From Kluyvera sp036759925 (GTDB lineage: Bacteria > Pseudomonadota > Gammaproteobacteria > Enterobacterales > Enterobacteriaceae): 64,000 nucleotides of DNA. Below are positions 9,258-18,210 of this stretch, piece by piece. A program made the translations under genes and the position numbers. The stretch spans positions 62,001 to 126,000 of the forward strand of contig NZ_JAPKIB010000007.1 of assembly GCF_036759925.1 (NCBI RefSeq). The letters are read 5' to 3'. Position 1 is the stretch's first letter. The number at the start of each line of letters is the position of its first letter. The notes under the pieces are model-generated. The model was given only the letters and a program-made list of their open reading frames with translations. It did no database searches and was not told the origin of the DNA.

Positions 9258-10769
9258 TCAGGCGGGGGGTTTTTGCAGCCGGGTCAGTTCAACGGCGGAT
9301 TGCCATTCATGCCAGCGTTTTTGCAGCCGCCCGTGGCGGGTCATATCCGGCAGGAAGCTGACGTGCTCGGGCAAAAACTGCCGCAGCTCCTGCACTGGCA
9401 GGTTGAGTAGGGCTTTGCGCGCCAGCAGTGCTGCGCCCATTGCCGACAGCTCGGTGACGTCGCTGCGCATCACCGGGCAGCCGAGCAGATCGGCCTGGTA
9501 CTGCATCAGCCAGTCGTTACGCGTCGGGCCGCCGTCGACCATCAGCGCCGTGAGGTGGAAATCACTATGCTGGCGCATGGTCATCACCACGTCGGCAATC
9601 TGGTAGGCGATGGACTCCAGCGCTGCACGAATCAGGTGCGCGCGCTTCACGCCGCGGCTTAGCCCGCGAATCATTCCGCGCGCATTTTCATCCCACCAGG
9701 GGGCGCCGAGTCCGGTTAAGGCCGGCACGAAATAGACGCCAAGCGTGGAGTCCACCGAGGCCGGAAGCTGGCTGAGCTGCTGCGCCAGTTCGGCAGGAGA
9801 TAGCAGATCCAGCCCCGTACTTTCGACCATCCAGGCGACCGCATCGCCGGTATGCGGGATATTACCTTCCAGCCCGTACACCAGGCGTTCGCCGTCGTGC
9901 CACGCCACGGTGGTCGCCAGCGAATTTACCCCGGACTGCGCCGAATTGACCGGTGCCATCACCGAAGAACCCGTGCCGTAGGTGGCTTTGACGCAGCCCT
10001 CGCTGCCGAGGCCGTGGGCGAAGAGCGCCGCGTGGGAGTCGCCGATGGCCGCCATGATTGGGATACCATCAGGGATCCCGTGGCAGCCGCGGGTATAGCC
10101 GAAAAGCCCGCTGGAAGGACGAATCTCGGGTAGCGCTTCACGCGGAATGGCGAAGAGATCCAACATCTCGTCATCCCATCCGGCGGTGTGCAGATTAAAT
10201 AGCTGCGTGCGCGCCGCGTTGGAGTAGTCGCAGCAGAAGGTTTCCCCGCCGGTCAGGTTCCACAGCAGCCAGCTGTCGACGGTGCCCAAACAGATCTCAC
10301 CGCGCGCTGCCAGCTCCGCGCCGTTAGGCACCGAGTCCAGCAGCCAGCGCATCTTAGAGGCAGAGAAAAGCGGCGCGATCGGGAGACCGGTTACTGCTTT
10401 GATACGCGCCTCTTTTCCCTGTTGACGGAGAGACTGGCAGAACCCGGCGGTGCGCGAGCACTGCCAGGTCAGCGCAGCGCCGAGCGGGCGGCCGTTGCGA
10501 CGGTACCAGCCAACGGCGGTTTCGCGCTGGTTGCTGATGGCCAGCGCGGCAACGTTTTCCGCGCCTACCGTCTCAATGACTTGCGCGAGTACGCTGATGG
10601 AGGCCTCAATCAGCAGCTCCGCGGGCTGTTCGACCCAGCCATCGCGCGGCGTGCTGATGGTCAGCGGCTGCGAGCAGGACGCCAGCACGCGGCCGCGCGC
10701 ATCCAGCGCGACGGCTTTGGCGTTAGTCGTGCCCTCGTCGAGGGCAATAATTACCTCTTTACTGGCCAC
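9258..10769 (-). CDS. FGGY-family sugar kinase (candidate apulose kinase)
   Basis: 503 residues starting at a GTG (10769) directly after the TGA of the isomerase gene, with GAGG 5 bases upstream. A longer in-frame ORF would overlap the isomerase coding region. The FGGY N-terminal phosphate loop is IALDEGTTNAKAVALD, with an adenine-site TYGTGSS motif near residue 263 and a VDGGPTRNDWLMQ C-terminal motif. The family phosphorylates keto-sugars and polyols in the cytoplasm. Last gene of the transketolase-isomerase-kinase operon. In D-apiose catabolism an FGGY kinase would phosphorylate apulose to apulose 4-phosphate; the substrate here is inferred from that gene set. Confidence 0.85.
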   Translation of the reverse strand: MASKEVIIALDEGTTNAKAVALDARGRVLASCSQPLTISTPRDGWVEQPAELLIEASISVLAQVIETVGAENVAALAISNQRETAVGWYRRNGRPLGAALTWQCSRTAGFCQSLRQQGKEARIKAVTGLPIAPLFSASKMRWLLDSVPNGAELAARGEICLGTVDSWLLWNLTGGETFCCDYSNAARTQLFNLHTAGWDDEMLDLFAIPREALPEIRPSSGLFGYTRGCHGIPDGIPIMAAIGDSHAALFAHGLGSEGCVKATYGTGSSVMAPVNSAQSGVNSLATTVAWHDGERLVYGLEGNIPHTGDAVAWMVESTGLDLLSPAELAQQLSQLPASVDSTLGVYFVPALTGLGAPWWDENARGMIRGLSRGVKRAHLIRAALESIAYQIADVVMTMRQHSDFHLTALMVDGGPTRNDWLMQYQADLLGCPVMRSDVTELSAMGAALLARKALLNLPVQELRQFLPEHVSFLPDMTRHGRLQKRWHEWQSAVELTRLQKPPA

Positions 10770-10776
10770 GGTCGCC

Positions 10777-12195
10777 TCACTGGTGCAGGTAGGTGTTAAC
10801 CCCAAGATAGCGGGTAAAGGCTTCATGCAGTACCCCCGCGCAGGCGGAGTGGTTCATGGCGACGTGGTGCTCGAAGCCTTCGCGGCAGATCCACGACAGC
10901 AGATTTTCCAGGTGTGGAACCTGAATCACCGCGCGGCAGCCGACGGTATCCAGCGGATCGTCGACCGAACGGCCTTCGCCCACGTAGGCTTTGATTTCGC
11001 CGGTGAGGTCGTCAGTGCTTAAGCGGAAGTAGGTGAGTTCGCCGCTTTTCATGCGCCCGTGCACCGCGCCGCAGGTGTTCTCTTTGCCGACGGTGGTGCC
11101 GATGATATCGGCGGTCCCCATGTGCGGCGATTCGAGGCTGGCGGAGGCAAAGTTGCCGCAGTGGAACAGCACGCATTTGTCGCGATCGTCGCCAAAGTTA
11201 TTGTTCCAGTCGGCGATAGAGGCCGGGCTGAGGTTGCTGCTGGCAAGCGCGTACATCGACAGCGCCCCCATCACGTCCACTTCGCAGGCGCTCGGCATCA
11301 GCTGGCCGGACATTACGCTCATGATCGAGCAGACGTTAATGCCTAAGTTCTCCTGCAGCGAGGTCCAGCACTGGATAGCCGTAGTGTCGATGTCGTTGGC
11401 GATAACCCATTCGCTGATAACCACAAACAGTTTCGCCATGGTGACCAGCTTATCGGCAGGAATGCGGCTGGCATCGGCGTTGTCGAGCAGCAGGCGGCGC
11501 TTCTCATCGACACGAATATCGTCGTCGCGCAGTTGTTTAATGCGGGTGAAGACTTCGGATAGATCGAGGGTTTCTACAGCGATCCCTAATCTTTCGAGCA
11601 GTTTTTCGCTGTAGCGGACGGTGTTGAAGCCCGCCGGACGCGCGCCGATAGCGCCAACGCGCACGCCGCGCATACTGCTTACCACACGGCAGACCTGAGC
11701 AAAGCGCTGCAGGTCCTGGGTGAACACGTCACCCTCAAGGGCGCAAACGTGCTGGGTGGTGAGGGTAAACGGAATGCCGTACTGGCGCAGGTTGTTGCAC
11801 AGCGAGATTTTGCCGCAGAAGCTGTCGCGACGCGTCGCCAGCCCCATCTTATCGAGGTTATCCTCTTCAGCCTGTACCAGCACCGGCACGTTGAGTCCGG
11901 ACAGGCGCAGGGTTTCGGCGACGGCTTTTTCATCACCAAAGTTTGGTAACAGGACGACCACACCGTGAATTTCATCGCGGTGAGCGCGGAACAGGTCGGC
12001 GCAGATTTTTGCATCCTGACGCGTTTCCACGCCGCCCAGTTCGGTCTGCGTGTCGTTCAGCATAATGGTGTTAATGCCGAGACGGGCAAAAAGTCGGGTG
12101 GCCTGCTCGCGGGCTTCTGCCACCAGGTAGCTTGGGAAAAATCCACGGTTGCCAATGATGACGCCCATCGTCAAGGTGTGAGGAATTCGGGACAT
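10777..12195 (-). CDS. L-fucose/arabinose isomerase-like aldose-ketose isomerase (candidate apiose isomerase)
   Basis: 472 residues in the fucose isomerase C-terminal-domain family, metal-dependent enzymes interconverting aldoses and ketoses. GGAGA lies 8 bases before the ATG. It sits between the kinase and the split transketolase on one minus-strand operon. If the pathway is for D-apiose, this enzyme should make D-apulose. I see the family-like middle and C-terminal portions (HCGNFASASL, CGAVHGRMKSGELTYFRLS) but cannot read the sugar specificity. The described apiose isomerases might belong to another fold, so the assignment is tentative. Confidence 0.75.
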   Translation of the reverse strand: MSRIPHTLTMGVIIGNRGFFPSYLVAEAREQATRLFARLGINTIMLNDTQTELGGVETRQDAKICADLFRAHRDEIHGVVVLLPNFGDEKAVAETLRLSGLNVPVLVQAEEDNLDKMGLATRRDSFCGKISLCNNLRQYGIPFTLTTQHVCALEGDVFTQDLQRFAQVCRVVSSMRGVRVGAIGARPAGFNTVRYSEKLLERLGIAVETLDLSEVFTRIKQLRDDDIRVDEKRRLLLDNADASRIPADKLVTMAKLFVVISEWVIANDIDTTAIQCWTSLQENLGINVCSIMSVMSGQLMPSACEVDVMGALSMYALASSNLSPASIADWNNNFGDDRDKCVLFHCGNFASASLESPHMGTADIIGTTVGKENTCGAVHGRMKSGELTYFRLSTDDLTGEIKAYVGEGRSVDDPLDTVGCRAVIQVPHLENLLSWICREGFEHHVAMNHSACAGVLHEAFTRYLGVNTYLHQ

Positions 12196-12226
12196 TGCAT
12201 ATTCTCCAGTAAGATGTTCGTCTTTT

Positions 12227-13180
12227 TTATTGTATTGCCCGCTCCGGGCACAGCGCGGTGGCTTGTTTTACGATCCCTGCGGCATCAATGCCATGGTAGG
12301 CCCGCATGGCGGCGCGATCGGCGGCCAGGGCATATTTCCCATCGCTAATGCCGAGTCGGCGCAGCGGTATGGCGCAGCCTGCTTCGGCCAGCACTTCGGC
12401 CACCAGGCTGCCAACGCCGCCGTTGATATTATGTTCTTCTACGCTGACCACGGCCCGGTGCGGCTTGAGCAGCGACAGCAGTTGGGCGGTATCACAAGGG
12501 CGAATAGAAGGTACACTGAGAACCGTAGCATCAATACCCTTTTCCATCAGTTGTGCGGCCGCGCTGACGATTTCGTGAACCGTTGAACCCATCGCCACCA
12601 GCGCCACATCTTTGCCTTTGCGCAGCACGTCAATTTTCCCCGGCGCAAAGCGGTAATGTTCATCGTGCAGTTCGGGCAGCGCTTTACCGTCCAGACGAAT
12701 ATAGACCGGGCCGACGTGCTCGAGGGCGTAATCGATAATTTGCCGACACTCTAGCGGGCAGGAGGGGGCGTAGATTTCGATATTGCCGAAGCCGCGCATC
12801 ACCGCAATATCGTCAATGCTGTGGTGGGTGCTGGCGAGCGGGCCGTAGCTGGCACCGGAGTTCAGGCCAAACAGCTTCACGTTGGTGTTGTTGTAACAGA
12901 TATCGACTTTGATCTGCTCGTTAGCGCGAGAGATCAAGAACGGTGCGGCGTTGCAGGTTACCGCCACTTTGCCGCCCAGCGCCAGACCGGCGGCGGCGCC
13001 AACCAGCGTCTGTTCCGCGATGCCAACGTTGACCAGGCGGCCGGGGAATTTCTGCATAAACGGCGAGATTTTGGCGGTTGAGGTGGAATCTGCCACCACC
13101 GGAACCAGGTCAACGCCGCGTTCGACGGCATCGATAAACGCATTCACCATGACGGTGGCCAGGTGTTCGCTATTACTCAT
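12227..13180 (-). CDS. Transketolase, C-terminal (pyrimidine-binding) subunit
   Basis: 317 residues equivalent to the Pyr and C-terminal domains of transketolase. The segment NVGIAEQTLVGAAAGLALGG (residues 51-70) carries the catalytic Glu56 that contacts thiamin diphosphate. It overlaps the upstream N-terminal subunit gene by 8 bases, as expected for a split, stoichiometric heteromer. Split transketolases of this kind include apulose-4-phosphate transketolase (AptA/AptB), which converts apulose 4-phosphate plus glyceraldehyde 3-phosphate to dihydroxyacetone phosphate and xylulose 5-phosphate. The neighbouring glycosidases favour that role; another transketolase-type reaction cannot be excluded. 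Confidence 0.85.
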   Translation of the reverse strand: MSNSEHLATVMVNAFIDAVERGVDLVPVVADSTSTAKISPFMQKFPGRLVNVGIAEQTLVGAAAGLALGGKVAVTCNAAPFLISRANEQIKVDICYNNTNVKLFGLNSGASYGPLASTHHSIDDIAVMRGFGNIEIYAPSCPLECRQIIDYALEHVGPVYIRLDGKALPELHDEHYRFAPGKIDVLRKGKDVALVAMGSTVHEIVSAAAQLMEKGIDATVLSVPSIRPCDTAQLLSLLKPHRAVVSVEEHNINGGVGSLVAEVLAEAGCAIPLRRLGISDGKYALAADRAAMRAYHGIDAAGIVKQATALCPERAIQ

Positions 13181-14003
13181 CTTTCAGTTCCTCCAGCGCC
13201 AGTTCAATTTCTTCACCTTTCGGTACCCGGTGGTGCCACTCCGAACGCCCCTGAATAAAGGAGACACCGGCTCCTTTAGTGGTATGGGCGATGACGACGT
13301 GCGGTTTACCGTGCGGCTGAAGCCCTTCGAGAGTGGCGACCACGTCGGCCATGTTGTTACCGCTGCATTCAGTCACTTCCATCCCGAAGGCGCGCCATTT
13401 TTCATCCAGCGGGTCGGTATTGAGAATCTCTTTGGTTGGGCCTGCGAGCTGAAGGCTGTTTTTATCGTTGATAATAAACAGGTTATCCAGCTGGTAGTGT
13501 GCCGCGACCAGCGCCGCTTCCCAGTTGCTGCCTTCCGCCAGTTCGCCGTCGCCGGTGACGACGAAGACGCGGCGTTTGCTGTTATCGCGTTTGGCGGCCA
13601 GCGCAATGCCGACGGCGACCGGCAGGCCGTGACCCAATGCACCAGTGTTCAATTCAATGCCCGGCGTTTTATGACGAACGGGGTGGCCCGGCAGGTGAGA
13701 GTCGGCGTGCTGATAGGTGGCAAGCCAGGATTCAGGGATAAATCCGGCTTCCGCCAGCACGCAGTAGTAGCCGCCCACCGCGTGACCTTTGGACTGAATA
13801 TAGATGTCCCGCTCGTCGCTGCTTTTCAGCTCTGGCGAACAGTTGAGAATACGGAAGTAGAGGGCGGTGAGCAGTTCAACCTGCGACAGGTCGGCCCCGG
13901 TATGGCCGCCCGCAGGGCTTTCGGCGTTCAGCACAATGATGCGGCGGCGAATGGCCCGTGCTTTCTTCTCTAACGCCTCGATGGAGAGCGAAAACGGATT
14001 CAT
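13173..14003 (-). CDS. Transketolase, N-terminal (thiamin diphosphate-binding) subunit
   Basis: 276 residues from the ATG at 14003, chosen because AGAGG lies 7 bases upstream. An in-frame GTG at 14030 would fall inside the operator. The TPP motif GDGELAEGSNWEA...NDKN is near residues 150-180, and SKGHAVGGYYCVLAEAG and GALGHGLPVAVGIA are typical of transketolase N-domains. It is the first gene of the operon that continues with the C-terminal subunit, isomerase and kinase. A tandem palindromic operator ends 11 bases upstream, so expression is probably repressed without substrate. Confidence 0.87.
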   Translation of the reverse strand: MNPFSLSIEALEKKARAIRRRIIVLNAESPAGGHTGADLSQVELLTALYFRILNCSPELKSSDERDIYIQSKGHAVGGYYCVLAEAGFIPESWLATYQHADSHLPGHPVRHKTPGIELNTGALGHGLPVAVGIALAAKRDNSKRRVFVVTGDGELAEGSNWEAALVAAHYQLDNLFIINDKNSLQLAGPTKEILNTDPLDEKWRAFGMEVTECSGNNMADVVATLEGLQPHGKPHVVIAHTTKGAGVSFIQGRSEWHHRVPKGEEIELALEELKDE

Positions 14004-14013
14004 AGAATACCTC

Positions 14014-14047
14014 TTGAATGTTAATTCCACTTTGAATAAATATTCAA
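14014..14047. promoter_or_regulatory. Tandem operator, copy 1 (transketolase operon)
   Basis: TTGAATGTTAATTCCA, a 2-bp spacer, then the near-perfect palindrome TTGAATAAATATTCAA. It sits immediately 5' of the ribosome-binding site of the transketolase operon. The same two-palindrome, 2-bp-spacer layout occurs four more times in the locus. Confidence 0.75.
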
Positions 14048-14118
14048 TCAGGGTGAAAAAAAACGTCGACTATCCTGAACCCGTTACATCCTGCGTAAAC
14101 GCGCTCTTTTCTATCGAC

Positions 14119-14152
14119 TTGAATATATATTCACTACTGATTTATTATTCAT
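14119..14152. promoter_or_regulatory. Tandem operator, copy 2 (regulator/transketolase intergenic)
   Basis: TTGAATATATATTCAC, spacer TA, CTGATTTATTATTCAT. It lies about 70 bp from copy 1 in the 314-bp region between the divergent transketolase operon and the SorC regulator gene. It could serve regulator autocontrol or looping with copy 1. Confidence 0.75.
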
Positions 14153-14224
14153 AATGGTAAGATATGCCCTGCTATCCGGTTTGTCCACGACTTGTACAGA
14201 CTATTTTCTACAAAAAGAGAAAAC

Positions 14225-14246
14225 GATCACATTTGCACTCTGGCCT
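14225..14246. promoter_or_regulatory. Possible CRP site
   Basis: GATCACATTT at 14225-14234 is an exact CRP consensus half-site; on the other strand it reads AAATGTGATC followed by a weaker second half. It lies between the divergent transketolase and SorC genes, a sensible place for catabolite control of a sugar locus. Only one half is strong. Confidence 0.35.
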
Positions 14247-14317
14247 GCCGACAGGCCATGCTTGTTATCTATTCAGCGATGAATAAAAATAACGGGCAGG
14301 GAATTAAGGGGAATGCC

Positions 14318-15268
14318 ATGTCAAAGCAGGATGAACAACGGCTGCTGGTAAAGATAGCCACGCTTTACTACAGCGAAAATAAAAAACAGTCTGAGATCGC
14401 CTCGTTGCTGCATCTGTCGCAATCTTTTGTCTCGCGCGCGTTGACGCGCTGTCAGAAAGAGGGGCTGGTGAAGATCACCGTCGTTCAGCCGACCAATATT
14501 TTTGTCGAGCTGGAGAAGGCCATTGAGGAGCGTTACGGCATTCGCCAGGCTATCGTCGTCGACGTGGGGGAAAACGCCAGCAATGCGCAGGTCAAACATG
14601 CGATTGGCAGCGCGGCGGCGCACTATGTCGAAACGCGACTGCGTCCGGAAGACCTTGTGGGGATCTCTTCCTGGAGCAGCACCATCCGTTGCATGGTGGA
14701 TGAGATGCACCCGCAGAATATTCGCGCCGCTGGCGTGATTCAACTGCTGGGCGGCGTTGGGCCGAACGGCAACGTGCAGGCCACCATTCTGACGCAGCAG
14801 CTGGCGGCGCACCTCGGCTGTCCGGCCTGGCTGCTGCCGTCGCAAAGCATTGAACACTCGGTAGAAGAGCGTGAGCGCCTGGTCAACAGCCCGGACGTGG
14901 CGGCGGTGGTGGATAAATTTGCTGAGGTGGACGTCGCCATTGTCGGTATCGGCGAGCTTGAACCTTCTCAACTGCTGAAAAACTCCGGTAACTACTACAA
15001 CGAAACCATGCTCGAACTGCTGGCTGAACGCGGTGCGGTGGGCGATATCTGTCTGCACTATTACGATGCCGAAGGTCGTCCGGTACTGAGCCGTGAAGAA
15101 GACCCGGTGATCGGCATGGAGCTTGAGCAAACCCGCGCCTGCCCGCACGTGGTTGCGCTTGCCGGCGGCGTGGAAAAAAGTAACGCCATCCGCGGTGCGC
15201 TGCAGGGAAAATATATCGATGTATTGATTACGGATTACCCTACCGCCCGCTCTTTAATCAAAGGGTAA
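14318..15268 (+). CDS. SorC/DeoR-type sugar-responsive transcriptional regulator
   Basis: 316 residues from the ATG at 14318 (AAGGGG about 7 bases upstream; the frame is open further 5'). An N-terminal helix-turn-helix (SEIASLLHLSQSFVSRALTRCQKEGLV, about residues 25-50) is followed by a sugar-phosphate-sensing SorC domain (GISSWSSTIRCMV, ALAGGVEKSNAIRGAL near the end). SorC-family regulators are generally tetramers that bind tandem palindromes and release or activate on binding a phosphosugar. That fits the paired operators of this locus, so this is the best candidate for their binder. It is divergent from the transketolase operon. Candidate effectors are phosphorylated pathway intermediates. 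Confidence 0.88.
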   Translation: MSKQDEQRLLVKIATLYYSENKKQSEIASLLHLSQSFVSRALTRCQKEGLVKITVVQPTNIFVELEKAIEERYGIRQAIVVDVGENASNAQVKHAIGSAAAHYVETRLRPEDLVGISSWSSTIRCMVDEMHPQNIRAAGVIQLLGGVGPNGNVQATILTQQLAAHLGCPAWLLPSQSIEHSVEERERLVNSPDVAAVVDKFAEVDVAIVGIGELEPSQLLKNSGNYYNETMLELLAERGAVGDICLHYYDAEGRPVLSREEDPVIGMELEQTRACPHVVALAGGVEKSNAIRGALQGKYIDVLITDYPTARSLIKG

Positions 15269-15297
15269 CTTCATCTATTTGAATTTATTGATTTTAT

Positions 15298-15332
15298 AAA
15301 CATCACCCTTTTTGTGGCGGTGTTTATTTATT
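15298..15332 (+). terminator. Probable terminator after SorC regulator
   Basis: AAACATCACC pairs imperfectly with GGCGGTGTTT (one mismatch, one wobble), followed by an AT-rich tail. It lies 30 bp past the regulator stop codon and ahead of the symporter operon. Confidence 0.5.
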
Positions 15333-15345
15333 GACTAAGTTCACA
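15330..15345. promoter_or_regulatory. Possible CRP site upstream of GPH symporter operon
   Basis: ATTGA-N6-TCACA matches the CRP consensus TGTGA-N6-TCACA at 8 of 10 arm positions, 90 bp before the symporter start. No copy of the tandem operator is seen here; only a lone TTTGAATTTATTGATT half-site at 15278. Confidence 0.3.
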
Positions 15346-15436
15346 AAAGAAACTAAATGAGCTTAACTTTGTTTCCGCAGTTTACTAATGTGCGGATCGC
15401 TGAATCCTACAGCGCGAACTTCGATGGTGAACAACA

Positions 15437-16822
15437 ATGAAAACACTCGCCACAACCCCAATACGCTTTCGCGAAAAGTTTTGCTACGGGCTGGGGGATA
15501 CCTCCGCCAATATCTTCATGGGCATGACCATGATGTTTTTGTCCATTTACTACACCGACGTGTTTAAGCTGAACCCGGCGGCGATGGGCACCCTGTTTTT
15601 AATTACCCGCCTGATTGATGCCATTAGCGACCCGGTGATTGGCTCACTCTCCGATCGCACCCGTTCGCGCCTCGGGCGTTATCGCCCCTGGCTGCTGTGG
15701 TTCGCGGTACCTTACGGCCTGAGCTGCGCCGCCGTCTTCTTTTCGCCAGACCTCGGAGAAACCGGGCGCACGCTGTATGCCTACGTCACCTACATCATAC
15801 TGGTGCTGACCTTTAGCCTGGTGGTGGTGCCTTACGTCTCGCTATTAGGGGCGATTTCCGCCGACAGCGAAGAGCGTATTCAAATAAACGCCATTCGTTT
15901 CCCGCTGGCGAAAGTCTCCTATCTCATCTGCTCGTTGCTGGTGCCGACGCTGATTGCGCTGTTTGATAACGACGTGCTTGGCTACCGCGTGGTGATGTGC
16001 GGTATTGGGGTGCTATCCACGCTGCTGGTGCTGCTGTGCTATTTCAATACCACCGAGCGCGTGCTGCCGGATACCGACCAGCATTTGAGCCTGAAAGAAC
16101 AGGTGCAGTTCGTCTTTAAAAACGACCAGGCGATGATTGTTTTTGCCGCGCAGCTGGTGGTGATGATCATGAACACGCTGAAGTTTGGCGCGGCGGCCTA
16201 CTTTGTGAAATACGTGCTGGAGATGCCGGCTTCTTTCCTCAGCCTGCTGCTGACCGCCGGTTCTATCGCCGGAATTGTTGCACCGCTTCTCACCGGCTAC
16301 TGCCTGAAAAAAGGTTGGGTGAAGCGCATTCCGCTGCTGGTTGCCAGCCAGATTATCGGCGGGGTGATCACCCTGATTATCGGCCTCACCCCAACCAACG
16401 CCATCTATCTGCACGCCGCGCTGTTCGTTCTGGCGACGCTGGCCGTTGAGCTTATCGCCGTTATTTTATGGGCGACCGTGGCCGACGTGGCGGATTATGG
16501 TTTCCACCGCTACGGCGTGCGTATTAACGGCATGATCGGCGGCGGGATGCTGTTTGCCACCAAGGCCGGTATGGCGATTGGCGGCGCGATTATTGGCTAT
16601 GTTCTCGCCTGGTATGGCTACAACCCGGACACCATGACCAGCGCCTCACCGACCCAGCTTTCCGCTTTCACCTTGCTGTACGCCTGGCTTCCTGCGGCCT
16701 GTATGTTCCTCGCCGCGTTCCTGTTCTCTCGCTACAAACTGGATGAAAAAGCCTGCCAGGCGTTTCTCCAGGACAGCCCATCTTTATCATCAGGAGTAGG
16801 TTATGAAAAAACTGCACATTAA
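15437..16822 (+). CDS. GPH-family glycoside:cation symporter 1
   Basis: 461 residues, twelve-helix MFS/GPH fold. The N-terminal signature FCYGLGDTSANIFMGMTMMFL and DPVIGSLSDRTRSRLGRYRPW are diagnostic of the MelB/XylP/UidB family, which imports intact glycosides with H+ or Na+. The downstream glycosidase gene overlaps its 3' end by 20 bases, so import and hydrolysis are co-expressed. It shares a very similar N-terminus with the second symporter at 21003, suggesting paralogues with related substrates. Confidence 0.9.
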   Translation: MKTLATTPIRFREKFCYGLGDTSANIFMGMTMMFLSIYYTDVFKLNPAAMGTLFLITRLIDAISDPVIGSLSDRTRSRLGRYRPWLLWFAVPYGLSCAAVFFSPDLGETGRTLYAYVTYIILVLTFSLVVVPYVSLLGAISADSEERIQINAIRFPLAKVSYLICSLLVPTLIALFDNDVLGYRVVMCGIGVLSTLLVLLCYFNTTERVLPDTDQHLSLKEQVQFVFKNDQAMIVFAAQLVVMIMNTLKFGAAAYFVKYVLEMPASFLSLLLTAGSIAGIVAPLLTGYCLKKGWVKRIPLLVASQIIGGVITLIIGLTPTNAIYLHAALFVLATLAVELIAVILWATVADVADYGFHRYGVRINGMIGGGMLFATKAGMAIGGAIIGYVLAWYGYNPDTMTSASPTQLSAFTLLYAWLPAACMFLAAFLFSRYKLDEKACQAFLQDSPSLSSGVGYEKTAH

Positions 16823-18146
16823 TGGCCGAAGCTTTTATGACGACGATAATCAGCCATTTTTCTATACGGCCTGCACCGCCTGGGAACTGTTTCATAAACT
16901 CACGCTAGAGGAGGCGGAGCGCTATCTGCGTAACCGGGCGGAGAAGGGCTTTAACGTGGTGCAAGCGGTGGCGGTATGCGAACTCGATGGGCTGCATACG
17001 CCAACCTATGCTGGAGGGCATGTGCCGTTCCATGATCTCACCACGCTCGAGCCGAACGAGGCCTACTTTGACCACGTACGCCAGGTGAGCGAAATGGCGA
17101 ACCGCCTGGGTATCTTTATTGCGCTGGTGCCAATGTGGGGCTCCCACTGGAGCGTCAATAACAGCTGGGGAACCGATAAAAAGCCGCTGTTTAATGTTCA
17201 CAACGTGTCAGAATTTTGCCGTTATCTTAGCGATAAAATGCGCGATATTGGTCTTATCTGGATGATTGGCGGCGATCGCGCCATCGCCAGCGACGAGCAG
17301 CGTGACCTGTTGGAGGCGATGGCAAAAGGGCTGCGGCTGGGTGCCAGCGGCGACGCGCTGCTGACGGTGCACAGCCAGGGAGGACGCAGCACCCTGGATA
17401 TGCTGGGCGAACGGCCGTGGCACGATTTTGTGGTCTGGCAAACCGGCCATATGGGCCAGGCCTATCCCTCATGGCGGCCGATTGAAATGGACTACCAACG
17501 CCAGGATAAACCGGTGCTCGACAGCGAACCGTGCTATGAAGCTCATCCGGTCATGTGCCAGCATCAGTTCAAACGTTCGCAGGATGCCAGTCGCTTCACC
17601 GACCGCGAAATACGGCGTACCAGCTACTGGTCGGTGTTTGCCGGCGGGGCAGGGATCACCTACGGCTGCTACAGCCTCTGGCAGATGCGTCGCCCGGAGG
17701 ACGACAGCGTGGCGATCCCGGAAAGCGCCGCCAGCACCTATCAGGGCGACACTATCCCGTACTGGTTTAACGTCCTTGATTATCCGGGAGCGTTTAACAT
17801 CGGCCAACTGCGCCGCTTTATGGAATCGCTGCCGGACTGGCAGCATCGGGTGCCGGATCAAACGCTGCTGCAAAGCGCCAACCCAACCGACAGCCGCCAC
17901 TGCCGGGCGATGCGTGATGAGAAGCGTCGCTGGATAGCGGTCTACGTTCCGGAGCAGCAGAATATCGTGGTCGATGTGCGCGATTTCGCCCAGACGGGGT
18001 TCGAGATTGCCTGGTTTGACCCGCGATACGGCATCATGAACCGGGTCAGCGATGATATTTCCGAAACCTTCTTCCTGAGCATCGATCCGCCGGAAACGGG
18101 AAGTGATTGGGTACTCGTTTTGCGGCAAAAAGAGAAGAGCAGGTAA
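16803..18146 (+). CDS. DUF4038 glycoside hydrolase, apiosidase-like (GH140-related)
   Basis: 447 residues, no signal peptide, so cytoplasmic. A (beta/alpha)8 DUF4038 domain spans about residues 10-330, with a small beta-rich C-terminal domain (about 355-440). IWMIGGDRAI (Asp158) and VLDSEPCYE (Glu242) are in the positions expected for acid/base and nucleophile of GH140. The founding GH140 member is a Bacteroides apiosidase acting on rhamnogalacturonan-II. AGGAG lies 7 bases upstream of the ATG. Coupled to the GPH symporter, it should cleave an imported apioside; other pentofuranosides remain possible. Confidence 0.8.
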   Translation: MKKLHINGRSFYDDDNQPFFYTACTAWELFHKLTLEEAERYLRNRAEKGFNVVQAVAVCELDGLHTPTYAGGHVPFHDLTTLEPNEAYFDHVRQVSEMANRLGIFIALVPMWGSHWSVNNSWGTDKKPLFNVHNVSEFCRYLSDKMRDIGLIWMIGGDRAIASDEQRDLLEAMAKGLRLGASGDALLTVHSQGGRSTLDMLGERPWHDFVVWQTGHMGQAYPSWRPIEMDYQRQDKPVLDSEPCYEAHPVMCQHQFKRSQDASRFTDREIRRTSYWSVFAGGAGITYGCYSLWQMRRPEDDSVAIPESAASTYQGDTIPYWFNVLDYPGAFNIGQLRRFMESLPDWQHRVPDQTLLQSANPTDSRHCRAMRDEKRRWIAVYVPEQQNIVVDVRDFAQTGFEIAWFDPRYGIMNRVSDDISETFFLSIDPPETGSDWVLVLRQKEKSR

Positions 18147-18210
18147 TACGCCGCCAGGGTGTTATGATACCGGCGCCAGGAAGTTATCACGCGCACCGAG
18201 GTTTAACACC

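Noticed and set aside
12909..13973. 354-residue plus-strand ORF across the transketolase subunits
   Set aside because: Runs over two well-supported overlapping genes in the opposite strand and resembles no protein.
18103..18210. 36-residue N-terminal extension of the ROK regulator
   Set aside because: Overlaps the preceding glycosidase gene; the winged helix begins at the ATG at 18211.
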